Of a stretch of 64,000 bases of DNA, positions 20,641-34,490 are shown in pieces. The translations under genes were made by a program, and so were the position numbers. The DNA lies in assembly GCF_907164915.1 (NCBI RefSeq), contig NC_061870.1, forward strand, positions 23,783,348 to 23,847,347, given 5' to 3'. Below the pieces are notes generated by a model. The model was not told where the DNA came from. It made no database searches and saw only the letters and a program-made list of their open reading frames with translations. Position 1 is the stretch's first letter. Each line of letters opens with the position of its first letter. Origin of the DNA: Impatiens glandulifera (lineage: Eukaryota > Streptophyta > Magnoliopsida > Ericales > Balsaminaceae).

Positions 20641-20940
20641 TTAAGTTTTTGACAATATATTCATATATATTTTGCAAACGCATGTTATAATGAATATAGA
20701 CCAAGTCATTAAGAATATAGACCAAGTCATTAAGTCCTTCATGCTCTGATCTATTTTTCTTTTTTGAATAAACTCAATTAAATGTGCTCCATGCTCACAA
20801 CATGTTGAAGAAGATGTTAGAATGAGGAATCTAATTGTAAACTTTTGCAAAGTTGAGGTACTTCCTCCAAACGAATTGCACCATTCATCTATTAAATATG
20901 ATATTATCCAATTATCTATAATAGATAAAACATAAAACAT
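20641..20940 (-). pseudogene. hAT transposase remnant (C-terminal dimerisation domain)
   Basis: The minus-strand translation contains DEWCNSFGGSTSTLQKFTIR, then SSSTCCEHGAHLIEFIQKRK and MKDL. This matches the hAT dimerisation (hATC) pattern of W..FG...LQK.AIR....SSS.CER......IH..KR. Key residues are altered (CER to CEH). A 21 bp tandem duplication near the end adds a repeated MTWSIF. No other transposase blocks are confidently recognised upstream, so it is an old fragment. Confidence 0.75.
20692..20733. repeat. 21 bp tandem duplication in the hAT remnant
   Basis: GAATATAGACCAAGTCATTAA occurs twice in direct tandem. Confidence 0.9.
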
Positions 20941-21186
20941 AAAATGATTTCTATTTATACTAAAGTTATGAATTACTTACAAAATTTGTAAGTACTGCAT
21001 TTAGAGACTTCGACATATCCAATGTCATTCATGTGCAAAAGATGGTAGTCTACTATTAGTAAAGTGTTCAACTTCATGAAATAACATTTTCTCATCTATC
21101 TTAACTATCCTCTCTTGTAGGGTTGCAAAATCAAGTATAGCTTGAATAAACAGTTTGCTTCTTGCAATAAGTGTCCTAATAATATT

Positions 21187-22440
21187 TGTAACCCCTGAAA
21201 ACCTTGTCCCGGAAAAGCTCGAGGTTCAAGAAATTTTAACATCGGTTTGAATGTCAGGATTCTTTTTAATAAAATATTTTTTTTAAGATTTATAAAAATA
21301 TGTACTCAATATTTTAGAATTAATTGTAATAATAATTAATTTTGATCAAATTTCAAATAATCATTTTAGATTTAAAATAATCAAATTAAAATTTGATTAA
21401 AAATATGTATTTAAATTAATTAAAAATAATTAATTTAAGAGATTATTTATATGATAAGAATCGCCAATTGTTTTTTTTAAATCAATAAAATTATTCGTCT
21501 ACAAACGTATTTTTGACTAGAGTCTCTTTTTGGTTTGATGTTTGGTGATATTCAAAAAAAGGTTTTCGTACTATATCCTTTGTACCTATTTAAAACGGTC
21601 TCTACTTTATAAAGTCTTGACTTTTGAAAATTTAGTTTTATTACGTTTTATTTAACTAATTATTCTTCAGGTCCTAAACATTTATCAGTTTTTTGAGTAT
21701 TTAAAATTGTAAAAACAATATTTAAATGTTGGTGCCTAAAGTTGATGTCGATGATTAGTGAGAAACGTACCTGAAAATATTAGTTTTAAGGTATTAGAAT
21801 ATAAAAATAAATCTCAAATAGACCATTGTCAAAATATTTTTTATGAAAATATTCTAAATATATTTTGAAATTATTTTTTATTTTTTCAGATTTTTAAAAA
21901 ATGGTTTGAGTTCCAAAATTTTGAAAACTTAAAATTCAAATCAAATAGACCATAGGACCGGTGTTCTCGATTATGGATGTGATTTTCATCGGTCCTATGT
22001 CGAGATTCCTCGATTGGGGTGCGAGAGATTCTTCGATCTTGGGTTAGCCTTGGGCTAACTTTCTCCGGTCCTGGGCGCGAAGAACACTCAGTCATGGGTT
22101 AGTCTTGGGCTAACTTTCGTCGGTCCTGGATGAGAAGGAGTACTCTCGGTCTGGGTTAGCCTTGGGCTAACTTTCGTCAGTCATGAGTGAGAAGAACTCT
22201 CGGTCCAGGGCCAACCCTCTTCGGTCGTCAAGATCATCAAACTACAGGTTTGATGTTTTTGACTGAGTTATTGATCCGTTAATTCGAGGTCATGGGAAGT
22301 TTCGTATAGTTCTCGGAATTATTTATAACATCATCCCGGTGTGTTATTCGATTGGGATAATGTCTCATTCAACTCAAACCGTTTTAAGTAAAAAAAAAGA
22401 TCTTAATTTTTAAATTTATTGAAGCGTAAAACTCAATCTT
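21187..22440. mobile_element. Second, truncated copy of the LTR-like repeat
   Basis: Starts TGTAACCCCTGAA, exactly like 2822, and follows it through the AT-rich part, the GC-rich degenerate minisatellite (about 21955-22215) and the GAAGCGTAA block at 22422 (4267 in the first copy). Beyond about 22440 the two differ. The sharp shared 5' edge supports a true element terminus. The copies are clearly diverged, so both are old. Confidence 0.7.
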
Positions 22441-25400
22441 GAAAAGTAAACTGCCAAGGATAAACTAGTCATTCTCAATTATACAAATTTTGAACATATA
22501 TGACATCCAGTTTTTCAAATAAATGCTCAAGCGGACTAATGTGCCCATGTGGACCTTGAAATTATTTTTAAAAGTATTTAATGTTTTAACATTGACCGAA
22601 AACTATATTTTTCATTTTAAAGTGTAAGTCCATCTATTGAAGAACAATTTATGGTCTTTCATCTTTGTTATGGAATCCTAGAACTACATATGATATGATG
22701 TGTGGGTTTGTGATAAAATAATGTGTAAAAATTATTATACTCAGGCAGTCATTAGCTTAAGAGTCTTCTCTGTAGAAGTTAAAATATTTTATGGAAATTC
22801 ACAAATCATTTGCATGCATATAAGTGTGAACTTGTTGTAGAACTTATCTATAATATTAAACATTGATTCAATCCAAGGTGGTATTACTAAGTTATAAGTT
22901 ATCTATTATAAACAAAATGCAATAATATTATTAGCCACTATCTTCAAACACGTTGACAGAATCATTTTGATTTAACGAATTCCACTCAATACTTGCAAAA
23001 AACAGAAAATAAAACTCATACAAAAAGTTTCTATGATATAAATGAGTATATATTCAATACTTGCAAAAACAGGAGTTAAGGCCAAGTCATTGTTGATTTT
23101 TAGATTACTAATTAACCCTTTAAATTTCAATTTTCAACTCGATTCTTTAAACAGACAAAAACAATCCAATCTTAAACATGTTTTCCAACCACAATTGATG
23201 TACATGATTGTCGAAAGTGGCTAATAAAACCTTGATGTGATCACTTAGGCACAACTCTGAAGTCCTATAAAGATCATTTGAAAATGGTATATGTTTCTAC
23301 TATACACAAAAACTGAACCAAAGTCTCTAGCTGTACATCATTTTTATAAGCACTATCTATCAGAAATTTTGTATGACTGTATTAAAAACTGAACCTAAGG
23401 AAGGCAAAACCTATGAAAAATCTCGAAGGAAGACATAAATATAATAAGGCATTCATCATCAAAGCAATGTTTTTATTGTTGTCAATCAAACAGTCAGAAG
23501 AAAACAAAATCAGTAAATTAAACTAACCGAAAGTGTTGGAAATGGATTTTTTGAGACGGCACAAGAACGGTAAATGAATGACGACGGCCACAGAGGACTA
23601 ACCTTATTAATTTTGTCTAGAACGGTAGATCTGAACCGAGAGAATAGCTTTTTGTAATGTGTAAACTTTCAAATCGGAAATTCTCGGTTCCGACCGGATT
23701 TTGACCGGTTCGAAAAATAACTGTATTGAAGTCAAACCCGGACTTCCAACCGTTTTACGGTGGATCGGTTGAACCGCGTATTTTAAAACTATACTTAAAT
23801 ATTTTTAAGTTATTATCTCATATTTATAAATAAATAAAATATTTATATCACTAATTTAACTTTTATAAGAGATAGATCAATATAATTTTAACAACGAGTC
23901 CAAATTTCGAGGTTTAAAAAACAAATATTAGAAATTTCAATTAGCCCAATAAAGAGTCACTTGTATAGATGTATTATATTATGGGTATTTAAAAAAAATA
24001 TATATTTCAAACTCTTCTACGTACAACTTAATTGTACAACTTAATTATATATAAATGACAATTTTTTTAAAAATTTAAGAAACTATCACAACTTTCTATC
24101 ACCATACATCATCTTAGATACTATAGGTCAATTCAATGTAAAAGAATTTATCAATGAAATTCGATTATATATCTTTTCAATTGAGCATAATTCATGGAGC
24201 CAAATAAGCAGACGGTGTAAAATGAGTTTATTATTTATTTGTAATACAAATGGACCGAAAATATAGAAAATGACATGCTATAAGTTAATATAATATAAAG
24301 AATTTACGACATAATATCATCGCTTTATAAGTGTCGATAATATTATTTAATATTTATAAACTTATAAAACCTCTAACATTTTCTCTTTTCTCTCTAGAAA
24401 ATCTTCGATGGTTGTTTTAGTATCGAAATGTGTTTTATTTCTCTTCTCATCATTAATATTTGAGAATATTTGAGTTAGCGTTATGTTTTGTTCAGTTCAG
24501 CATCCTATTTTGTCATTTTTATAATATGAATACTCATAGTCATTAGTAAGTCGTTTATTGTTCATACACTCTAACTGTGTTGGTAATCATTTTTAATGTT
24601 CGTGTACGCCCTTGATCTTAACAACAAAAGTGGCGAAAAATCAGATATTAAGTTATTTTTATATTTTTTCAATAAAGAGATACTAGAATTGGTCTTTCAT
24701 ATGGAAGTCTTTTTATAGACATCTTCTTATTATTTGTATGAGTTTCTCACTATTTCGGTCATATATATTATCTATCATCTGTCATGACATTTTTCAGTGT
24801 TGCTTAACAATCTAGTTAAAGATAAAGTTAACTTCCGTCCAAAATATTTGGTAGAAATTCTTCGAACATTGTTTAATTAGTTTGTTTGACTTGCTCTACT
24901 TTAACACTCATTATTCAGAAACTCAAAGAGTTCGTTTTTGGGGTGACCATCAACAAACTGCATGCATGATCGTTGATCTTTTCCATTAGAATTTTTTATT
25001 TTATAAATTGTTTATACAATTTGATAGATCATTAATTGTCTATTTTGATTTTGTAGATGTTATTTTGTATTATTATTTAATAATTAATTCCTTAAAAAAT
25101 AAATCTTACTGATTTTATAAGCGTCGCTAAACTTATTGTACCATTAATTCTACTCATGATTTTCTTAGCGCCGGAAAATCTTTAACGACGCTTTTGTGTG
25201 CAATGAAAAGTTGTTTTCCAAGAGCCGACACAAAAAAGTGATTTTTGTTGTAGTAATTAATACCAATAAGTTCATTCCATACTTCCTCTTCTCAGATGCT
25301 ACCTTAAATTCTCCTTCTTCACACCATAACATTTTAGCAAATAAAAATAATCTAAAAAACAAGACAGTTTATAAAAGATTATAATTGTCTTGTTACGAAA

Positions 25401-26510
25401 AAATTCACATTTTAGTTAATCTCATTACAAACATTTTCATATATATACTAAACATTAATGCTTCATTTATAAGCAACCTTGCAAGCTGTGAGTTTAAATA
25501 TTGAGGATTCCAACCCAACTTACATACATTATTTATTCATACTTATCTCAATAGAGTTGATTTCAAAACTCCAAAAGTTTATATTTCCAGATTGAGAAAT
25601 TTAGGTAACATTCAACATGATTCCTTTGTATTAGTGCAAATATTCTTATTTTATGTCAAGAATTATGGCTCTAAAGCATATATTTGATTTAATAATGCTA
25701 TCCACGTGTCGGTTAATGATCAATTACACTATTCTTATAAAGCCTATAGAGAGCATGGGTGTGTATATTTGGGTCAATATTTTTAGGTTAATGTACACCT
25801 TTTAACCATTATATTCTTTTGATCAAAGATAAAGCTCTCTAGATTACTCATAAAGATTACAAATTATTCAAGAAAGTTGATGGCATCAGAAGGTACACAA
25901 AGGGGAACCTTTTTATATAAATATGTATTGGCTCAAAGGCAGAGAGCTAGAAAGCCTAAATATTGCTCATAAAGGTGATCAGTGATGAAAAGCTAATGGC
26001 TTTTGTTAAAAGGGCTGTCCACTTTCTTCAATTTGAGTTTTTTTTTTAAATGATCATTTTTTAGTAAAGACATTTGAGACAACTATAAAAACATTACAAG
26101 AAAACAATAAAAGTTTAATGAAACGGATAAAATCAATAACACATTGACTGGTTTATTATCGGTGTAATATTCGAATGAGATCTCATTTGTTATCTTGGTA
26201 TATGTAAATTAGACAACTCCAACAATCACATAACCAACCACACTTTCTCAATTTTTGTTTATAATTTGCGTACAAATTAATTAGTTTCACGAAAATTAGA
26301 AACAAATCAAAAGAAATGAGAACCCAACTTTTCTCCATTAAGGATCTTTTCAATCGAATAAAAATTCAAATTCCCGAAAGCATGTTCATGACTAACAGGT
26401 CCAAAGCCAACAAAATGAACATGAAAAAATTATCTTGGAGACATGTCTAATTTTTTATCTTAAACATTTTCATATTCCTCCCAAATAAGCATTTATGCTA
26501 ATATAAATAA

Positions 26511-26570
<60 letters not shown>

Positions 26571-28500
26571 CTAAATGGAAGAGAAATATATCTTACAAAA
26601 AAACAATATGACAAATTTAATCAACCGTATTATTTACCATCTTTATCCATTGATTTACTTTGATTGAAAATATACAATTCTTCCAAATATGATTCTCTGC
26701 TTTGATTTCTCTCTGCTATCCCTGTTTCCTCTCATAATAGAGGGGCAAAACAGTCAATAAAAAAATTGGTTCTCCTGAGAAGGAACAGGGAGAAATCGAG
26801 AACAGACTATTTGAAATCCAATTCATCATGTATAAAAAAAAGGATTTTTACTATTCAATATTAGTAACATAAGTTTTAACGACCAAAATAAAACTTGTCA
26901 CTATTTAGTGGTCCGCTTGTAAATTAACTAAATGAAATAGTTTTTTTTAATTTAAAAAGTTATCACGGTCCTCTACCGACATAACCCTCATTTTAACATT
27001 TTATTTCATTGAAAGTTAGGAAAAAGTAAAGAGTAAAAAGGTTGCATATGGTATGGTAGCAATGCAATAATATTATTGTAAACAAGGCATAATGAACTTT
27101 TCATGTCCAACAAGCAATTAATCCTTAAAAAATGGAATTGTGGATAATGACAGCTCTTTATTATCTCTGGAAAGTGTGCATACCATGCATGCATCTTTTG
27201 TTGAATAATTATATTTCTGACTAGGCCATGTTAGCTAGATTACTTCTCAAAATGGTTCAAGTCATTAATAAATCAGCTTCATCTTATAAAAGCAACCCCT
27301 TCATAGGGTTTGATTCCTGGTTAATTAATTAACATGAAATTCATGAAAGATCACAGAATGAGAGAGCCATATATATATAATCGTTTATAAAGATTTTTTG
27401 ATTGATAAGTAAATACTTAGCAGTGACAAACAACAAACACAAAAATCACATGATGTATTCTAAATATTATATCCAAAATAGCCACCTCTTTAATCGAAAG
27501 CCACATCAAAAAATTACAACAAATACCGACACATATAAGCGCCGCTATATTTTAAATGCTCTAAAGAGTCAGAAAGTTTACCAGTAAACTTTTTAGCGGC
27601 GCTTACTTTAGCGCCGGTAAGTGTATTTTCCATTTCTTTTATATATTATTAGTGACACTGTTTATTATATTAGAGACGCTTTTATAACATAGAACGAATT
27701 AAAAACATGAAAACTAGTTGCAAAAGAATAGACATGTAAAAACAAGATTTTATTTTTATTTTTTATAGGCTTCTTGATGTCCATCCAAATCCACCCTTCT
27801 TGGCTTGGTTAACATTTTTCAGACTTGACTTGTTATTTACAATAAGGTTTCAAATAATTTGATTTATGTAGTTAAATTAATTTAGAGCCACACAATTAAT
27901 TTTCACTACTTTTAAGTGATTTACAAAGGAGAGAATGTTGGGTTTAATTAGTGAAAATCAAAGGCATGAAAATGAAAAGTTATTCCCTTTACTAAAAAAA
28001 AGCATCATCAAAAGTAGAGCTCTAGCTATTAATTTTGATATTTATATATTTTCTTAGGGAAGATTTTACTTTTACCTTCTAAAGTTAAAGATGAAGTTCC
28101 TTTGCCAACCCTTGCCATATTATCTTATCTCAATTATATTCTTTACTTTTTCCAGTTCCCAATATTCCTTAATTTACATACATTTTGAGCTACCAGATCC
28201 ACTCATTATCTACTATGTTTTTCCTAAGATAATTCTAGTCCTACATTACACATAAAAAGTAATTTTAGTCTTTGAATGTCACAAGTTCCTGATTGTTGTG
28301 TTTTTCGTGTATATAGTCGATGGTGCGTCACTTTTTAGGCATTGATTTAATGTTTTTTGCTTCTTTTTTAACTATCAATGATTTTAATTGTTAATAGTAC
28401 GTAAGAAGATATGTTTTCCAACCAATGCCTAATGAATGATCAAAAGTAAAAAAACAAATAAAAGTGAAAAGAATACCAAAATAAGAGCAAAGCATTTTAA
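22441..28500. other. Gene-poor AT-rich region
   Basis: No gene is supported. Contents seen: a GC-richer patch at 23640-23780 (GACCGGATTTTGACCGG); GCGTCGCT/GCGCCGCT-type motifs at 25110-25250 and 27525-27615, resembling sub-terminal repeats of CACTA elements; an (AT)n tract at about 26515-26570; and long A/T runs. Two 60-65 codon open frames at 25165-25384 on both strands are chance. Confidence 0.5.
26515..26570. repeat. (AT)n microsatellite
   Basis: About 56 bp of uninterrupted AT dinucleotides. Confidence 0.95.
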
Positions 28501-28542
28501 ACATATTGAATGCATTGTTTTGTGGATTACAACTCCTAAGAC

Positions 28543-31500
28543 TTAAAAAACTATCCTCTTATCGACAAATTCCAAAAGTTCAATATAACCAAATGATCTA
28601 TCATCTCCACTGTCATGATCATCGTTGCAAGAAGTATTCAAATCTAAGGGAAAACAATGGCTTATCTCCTCTTCTTCGATGTCATCTCCTACTAACTTCA
28701 TTTTCTTAGGAGAAGAGCAAGCCCTCGAACGTGAACTAATGGAACGTGAACTAATGGTCTCACAACTAAAGATAACGATGGCATCACTAAGGCTTGTCTC
28801 TTTTCTACTTGAGCACTTGATCTTTCCACTCTCCATTGCAATCTTGATTCCCATTTGCGAGCAATAATCGGCTTGATCCAAATCTTCAATTAAGAAAACC
28901 CTATGTGGGTTCATTGCTATTGCCTCGCAAAACCGCTCCAAATAGCTTGAGCTCGGTTCATCTCTTAATCTCTTGTTCCCTATCATCAAATCCTCACTTG
29001 AATATACTCTAGTAGATGAGAAGTTATTTGAAGCAATTGTACATAAATTTGTTTGGGATCCAAAAATAAGCCTTGCTAATTCCCTAGCAATTATTTCCTT
29101 GGCTTTAAGATCTATACCTTGAAACAAAAGCCAAGTCTCTTCTTTAATTTCACCATTGACATCCCCATCTTCTTTAGCGACTCTTCCTTTGCGTCTCATC
29201 ATTCCTGACCGACACTGCAATATAGTGCTGACTATATGGGGTATACTGTCTTTTTTCCAAGGCACTTTCTCCTCCAATGCATTGGATAGGATGTCGATAT
29301 TCCGCGAATTTAGCTCTTTGAAGCATTTAATATATTCATGCGCTTCCACGACCACGTCACTAGAGGTGGTTGAATTAGGGTTTGAGAAAATGCCATTTTG
29401 GATGTCTCGAGAACTATGATTTTGATCGCGGTCGCATGAAAACCCGGAAATAGGCGAAGAAGGCGAGATAGAAGAGAAGTTGATGGTCCTCTCCGATAAG
29501 TTTGGTTGCTTGTGAAAAGATCTACAATGTGAACTCCACTTTTGAATAAGATCCTTGACTTGCATGGAATCCTGAAATAAGTGATAAGTTTACATATTAA
29601 ATATGATAATTCTTTTCTTAAATATCAATTGGTAAGAGGATTAATTAATAAAAACCTTGTTGAGCTTTTGGTTCTCTTCCTTGTACTGTTGGAGCCATGT
29701 TGGAAGAGTACTCAATGTGGCGGAATTGCTGTTCTTCAATCTTCGAGCCTCGGCCTCAAAGTTCGAAGAACATTCATCGCAACAAGTAAGTTGATGCTCG
29801 TCCCGATCATTAATGGTCCCTTGAGGAGAAATCCATTCGATACATTGATCATGTCCATTTCTCTTGACGTTAGGCTCTCTGTCCATGGAAATCAATAATG
29901 TTAACATGGTAAAATTTAATGTTGTATTGAAAATAAATGGGGAGAATAAAAAAAAAAGGTAAACTACAAGAAGAAGACATATTTATTTATTTTTTATAAT
30001 TCTGCCTAAGAGAATAACAATAAAAGAACACCACATAAAAAGGGTAAAATCAGAAACATAGATACTAGTCATATGGAAGAGGAAGAATTAATTCAGAAAC
30101 AATAAAGGCAACAAGAATTGAATCCTATTCCTGCAAAGTTAAAAGTACATGAGTTTTGAATGGAACTGTTTAATTGTTTTGTTTTTGTTTTTCGCCTTTA
30201 TATTAGGTAGTTAGTATGATCCTCTTTAATTCAAAACGTTTTCGGTAGGAAATAAAACTTAGACATTTAATCTTCTCTTTAATTTCTCCTTTTTAAAGTA
30301 TATAAGAATTGGCAAAGTTAAAAGAAAGACAACATAAAAATTCACATTTGGATAACAAGAAGAGTTTATTGTGCCTCATTTCTTTAGAATAAAAAATGAA
30401 ATATATATTATCATGTTTTCCATATATCTAATCAATACTTATGGTAGAACCGACTTAATTTACTGTTTAAAACGTCGTTAAAAAGTATTTCTCTACAAAA
30501 TTTTACTTACCTTTCGGTTGTAACGAGGCTCAAGTCTAAGCTCCCTTGAGGAATAGTGAGTGGATGCATTCCCCAAAGAGTTTCCAAAGAAGGGTTGCCA
30601 TTCTTGCATCTCATAAAAGTATGAAAATTGGCAATAGCCAATAACCAAAAGTTTCCACTATCTCCAATCGCCCGAACCAACCTCCCAACCTCGATCGCCA
30701 TATGCTCAACCGGGCAATATTCGCTCGTGACTAACCTCCCAACTTCATTTGAATCATCATTATGACTTAAAATCCTAAAATCAGATATCCACTTGAGGTC
30801 TCCCAAGTACAAAGCAACTCCTTTCTCCAAACAACTCTTCACCAAACTCCTTAACTCATCAAGTTTCATCTCAACCTCGTCTCTAGACCTATTCTCGACC
30901 GAGTGCAAGGGAAAGCTTATAAACTTCATCTCTTTCAAGTCTTGTGGGACTTCACCTCTATCAACCTTATCCATTAAAGAGCCAACTAAGTCATGGCAAT
31001 ACTCTCCAATGATCACAATACTCTTTCTCAACATCATTGAATCTATTAAAGCTATTAGGTCACCATGATTTGACAATTTTGGCTTGCGCACTTTATTATG
31101 AATAAGGTTAGTATTATTACCATTACAACTCGATTTTTCCAAGTTGGATTTGACTTGTGTGCTTGAGAAACCGGCTTCTTTCATAACCCTGCTCACACTA
31201 GGATCATCCAAGATAGATATCACGAGCTGCTCGAGCTCTATCTTGACAGCGAGGATAGGTTGTTGTTGGCTCTCGATGGAGCCACGCCGTTGATGGGCTT
31301 GCGCGCGTTTGAAAGCTGCGACAAGGGAATTAGATATGGTGGTATGGTTGTGGCTACGGTGGTGGTGAGGCGCAAGAACAGGGAGGCGGTTAAGGGCTAC
31401 GTTGAAACAAAGCTCCAAGGCTTTGCATTGAAGAGGATGAGAATTGGATTGAAGACAAGCTGTCCTTAGTTGGCCGGAGGAGGATGCTAACATGGTGTTG

Positions 31501-31625
31501 GCTACGTGGAGTGGAGTGACTTGTGCATGGCTCCTCCTTCGGGCAAGGGTGATGGCTAGTTTGACAACTCCTAGGGCTTCGGAAGTTAGGGATTGATGAA
31601 CGGAGCAGTTAGCGCCGGCTCGCAT
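28543..31625 (-). CDS. SMXL3: SMAX1-LIKE protein, SMXL3-type
   Basis: Three exons: 31625-30511, 29878-29656 and 29571-28543, phase kept, 788 residues. The family contains Clp/HSP101-like plant regulators; members of the SMXL3/4/5 branch promote phloem formation. A double Clp-N domain fills about residues 8-165 (ITLARRRSHAQVTPLHVA, HPLQCKALELCFNVALNRLP, RRGSIESQQQPILAVKIELE). A degenerate P-loop-like region follows (IVIIGEYCHD, no GKT/S). The middle carries CDECSSNFEAEARRL and LPTWLQQYKEENQ. The C-terminal AAA-like part has VPWKKDSIPHIVSTILQCRSG, and an EAR-type LDLN motif sits at about residue 755. The RGKT degradation motif of D53/SMXL6-8 is absent, as expected for this branch. Intron 1 is 632 bp, intron 2 is 84 bp. 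The symbol is by similarity to Arabidopsis. Confidence 0.9.
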
Positions 31626-33949
31626 GGTTAGGTCGAGGTGGTTAGGTTAGAGATGGTGGGGAAGGGGAGATTTATGTGTGGGGGTGTGAATTGTGATAAC
31701 TTTTAATTTCTTGTAGATGAGATGAAATTTTGGGGGTCCAAAGTTGATTTTGTAGTGGAAAGTGGAATGCATGTGATGACATAGCACCAGTATCAAAGGC
31801 AACTCAGCTTTGCTCTCTCGATGTCTCTTTAGAGTAAAATATTTATATAATGCATGTATGCTTTTTAAAAAGACATGGTATCTGTAAATGGGAATTGAAA
31901 TTGATCCATTTCTTTGATGGATGTAAATATATATTAAGAGATTAAATAAATTATAAGGCGATAACTTAGAGGTGCAAGTCATTATCCGATCATATTGTAT
32001 TTTCTAATTAATAATATAATCTTCATGTAACTTTTGGAGTGATAATTCAGCTTTTTGTGGTAAGTTAATTTTATAAAAGTGATATTATTGTTTTTATTTT
32101 ATTTGTACAACAATTAATTACTGGTATGAACATGTGCTATAGTGAATCAATGAATATTAGAAAATTTGAAAGTTACAATCGAAAGAATGAAAGTTTAAAA
32201 TTAAAGGAGTTAGGGTTCAAGCTCAACTTTCTTAGAGGGTGCTTCACGGGCATGATTGGGTGTGTGTTTGTTTTGTTTTTAATTCGACGACCTAACTTCT
32301 AGGTACTTAAAGTCGAAATCTTCTCATTGAAAGAAGTTTCAATTATCGATGCATGTGACTCACTCACTCATTTGGGTCTCGCTTTGTAAAGACCTCTAGT
32401 TGGGTGTGGTAATTCTTTACAATTCTATCTTCAACATCGATAAGAGGCTTAATGAAGAATGAATCTTAACATTTTTCTAACTCTCTTGTTCGGTGAATAT
32501 CTAACATTTCATAAGGGTCCACCTCAATATGGGACGAGTATCGACGCACCTCACCTATGGTGTCGACAACCGTGCGCCAACCATCAGTCCGCGGTGGGAT
32601 GAGTATTGACGCCTTCTTCTGGTATGATAATAGTGCATCAATCATCATAACGGGTTAAGATATGATTGTGGCGAAGTAAAAATTAAAATGAGTAGACTTG
32701 AAATTAGTATTAAAAAAAATGTACATAGAAACATGTCATTGGAGAAGAATATTTAAACTAGAAAAACATATAGAGTTTTTTATTAACCACTGATACAATA
32801 TTATTATTATTTTAAAAGATTATGATACATAAATATTTGATAAATAATAAAATAAAAACTTAGATGGTTTAATTCTAGTACATTTCTTACGTAGATTATT
32901 CATTGGCACTAATAAAACATTTTTGTTGTCATAATCCACATCAATAGTCGAAGATTATAAAATTTATATATAAATAAGAAGGCTCTTGAATTATTTTACA
33001 AAAATGTGATATAAAAGTAAATTATTTTAATAAATTAAAATATTTATAATGGATACCATTGTTTAATAAAAAAAATGTTTTCATTTTTTTCAAAAATAAA
33101 TGTAAAGAAATAGGATTGAACAAGTAATGATTGTACATTATTTAAAAGAGAAAATAATCTCAATTAACCCAAATTCTAAATGATTTCTAATAAGACCATT
33201 ATTCATGTTTGAATTTTCAGAATAATAAAAAATGAATTTTAAACTGAATCGAATTCAAATTATTTTGAATTGAATAAATAAATTATTTCGTTTTAAATTG
33301 AGTTTTCTTAAAAATTAAAAAAAAATCTAGTAATGGTAATTCATAAAAGTAATTTTTTTTTTACTTTTCTTCCTGACACTCAGACCACTACTTTTTCCGC
33401 CTCCCTATTTGTAATATTAAACAATAAGTGGTTTCTATTATTACCTAATATTTTCCAAGCTTTTGAGAACTTTTTCTTTTTAAGTTTGACTCTCAAGCTA
33501 AATTTAATTAAAGAGAGTTGTTAGTTTAAATTAAAAAAAAACTATTAATTGATTGTATTACAAAATTAGAGGTGTTGCTTTCAGAAAAGAAAAATGAACT
33601 ATTAGATAAAAACAAATATTCTTTTGAATACAACGTCTTATAGTTATTATAGATAAAAAAAATAATAATTATTATAACAAAAAAAATATTTTTGATTTTT
33701 TTTTTGTTTAAATTAAGTGGTTTATATTATTTATATGAAAAAGACATGTAAAATAAATAAATTAAACAATAAATAACAAAACAAAATTAAATAAATAAAC
33801 ATAATAAGCAATAACATAAAATATAATAAAATTAAAAATTATTCAAACCATTTGAAATCTATTCCAAAACCAAATTTATTTTGAATTTAATATTGATGAA
33901 ATAAAATGAATCCATTATTTACCCACTCATACTTTATTTTATTGTCGCT

Positions 33950-34490
33950 GGCAATTTTGGACATGACACGACACGAAAACACGATCCGGACCGAACACGA
34001 AAAAATCAGGTTAGGGTTATGTATTTTTTTTTGTTCGGGTCAAAATCAGGTCGACCTGTTTAACCTAATTAATAAACAGGTCAAAATCGGGTCGACCTAA
34101 CATGACCCAAAGTAGACCCGATAACCCGTTTACAAGTTTCTTTTGTTGAGTTTTGTGTTGTTTTTTCTTAGTCACTCACTCATTATCTTTTATAACATTT
34201 TGTATAAGTGAATTTGTGATTTAACTTCATTTTTATTTTATATTTATGTCATTTTAATTTGAAATAGAGATATATGAATTAATTACATTGGGTTTAGTTC
34301 AAGTTGAGTTAGGTAAATCGGGTCAAACGAGTTAGGTTCATGTCAAACACAAATAAATAGGTCAGGTTTATGTTAAAGATTTTTTATCCAAATTATTAAA
34401 CAGATCAGGTTTAGATTAGAATCGTTGAACCCGTTAACCTGTCAACTCGAACCCGCCAACCTGAAACTTACCTAAATTGTCAACCCTAAA
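33950..34490. repeat. Short non-autonomous repeat rich in GGGTCGACC / AACCCG motifs
   Basis: A ~540 bp patch with repeated CGGGTCGACCTG, GACCCGATAACCCG, GGTCAAAC and AACCCGTTAACCTG blocks in both orientations, unlike the flanking AT-rich DNA. It is probably a decayed MITE-like element; ends are unclear. Confidence 0.4.
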
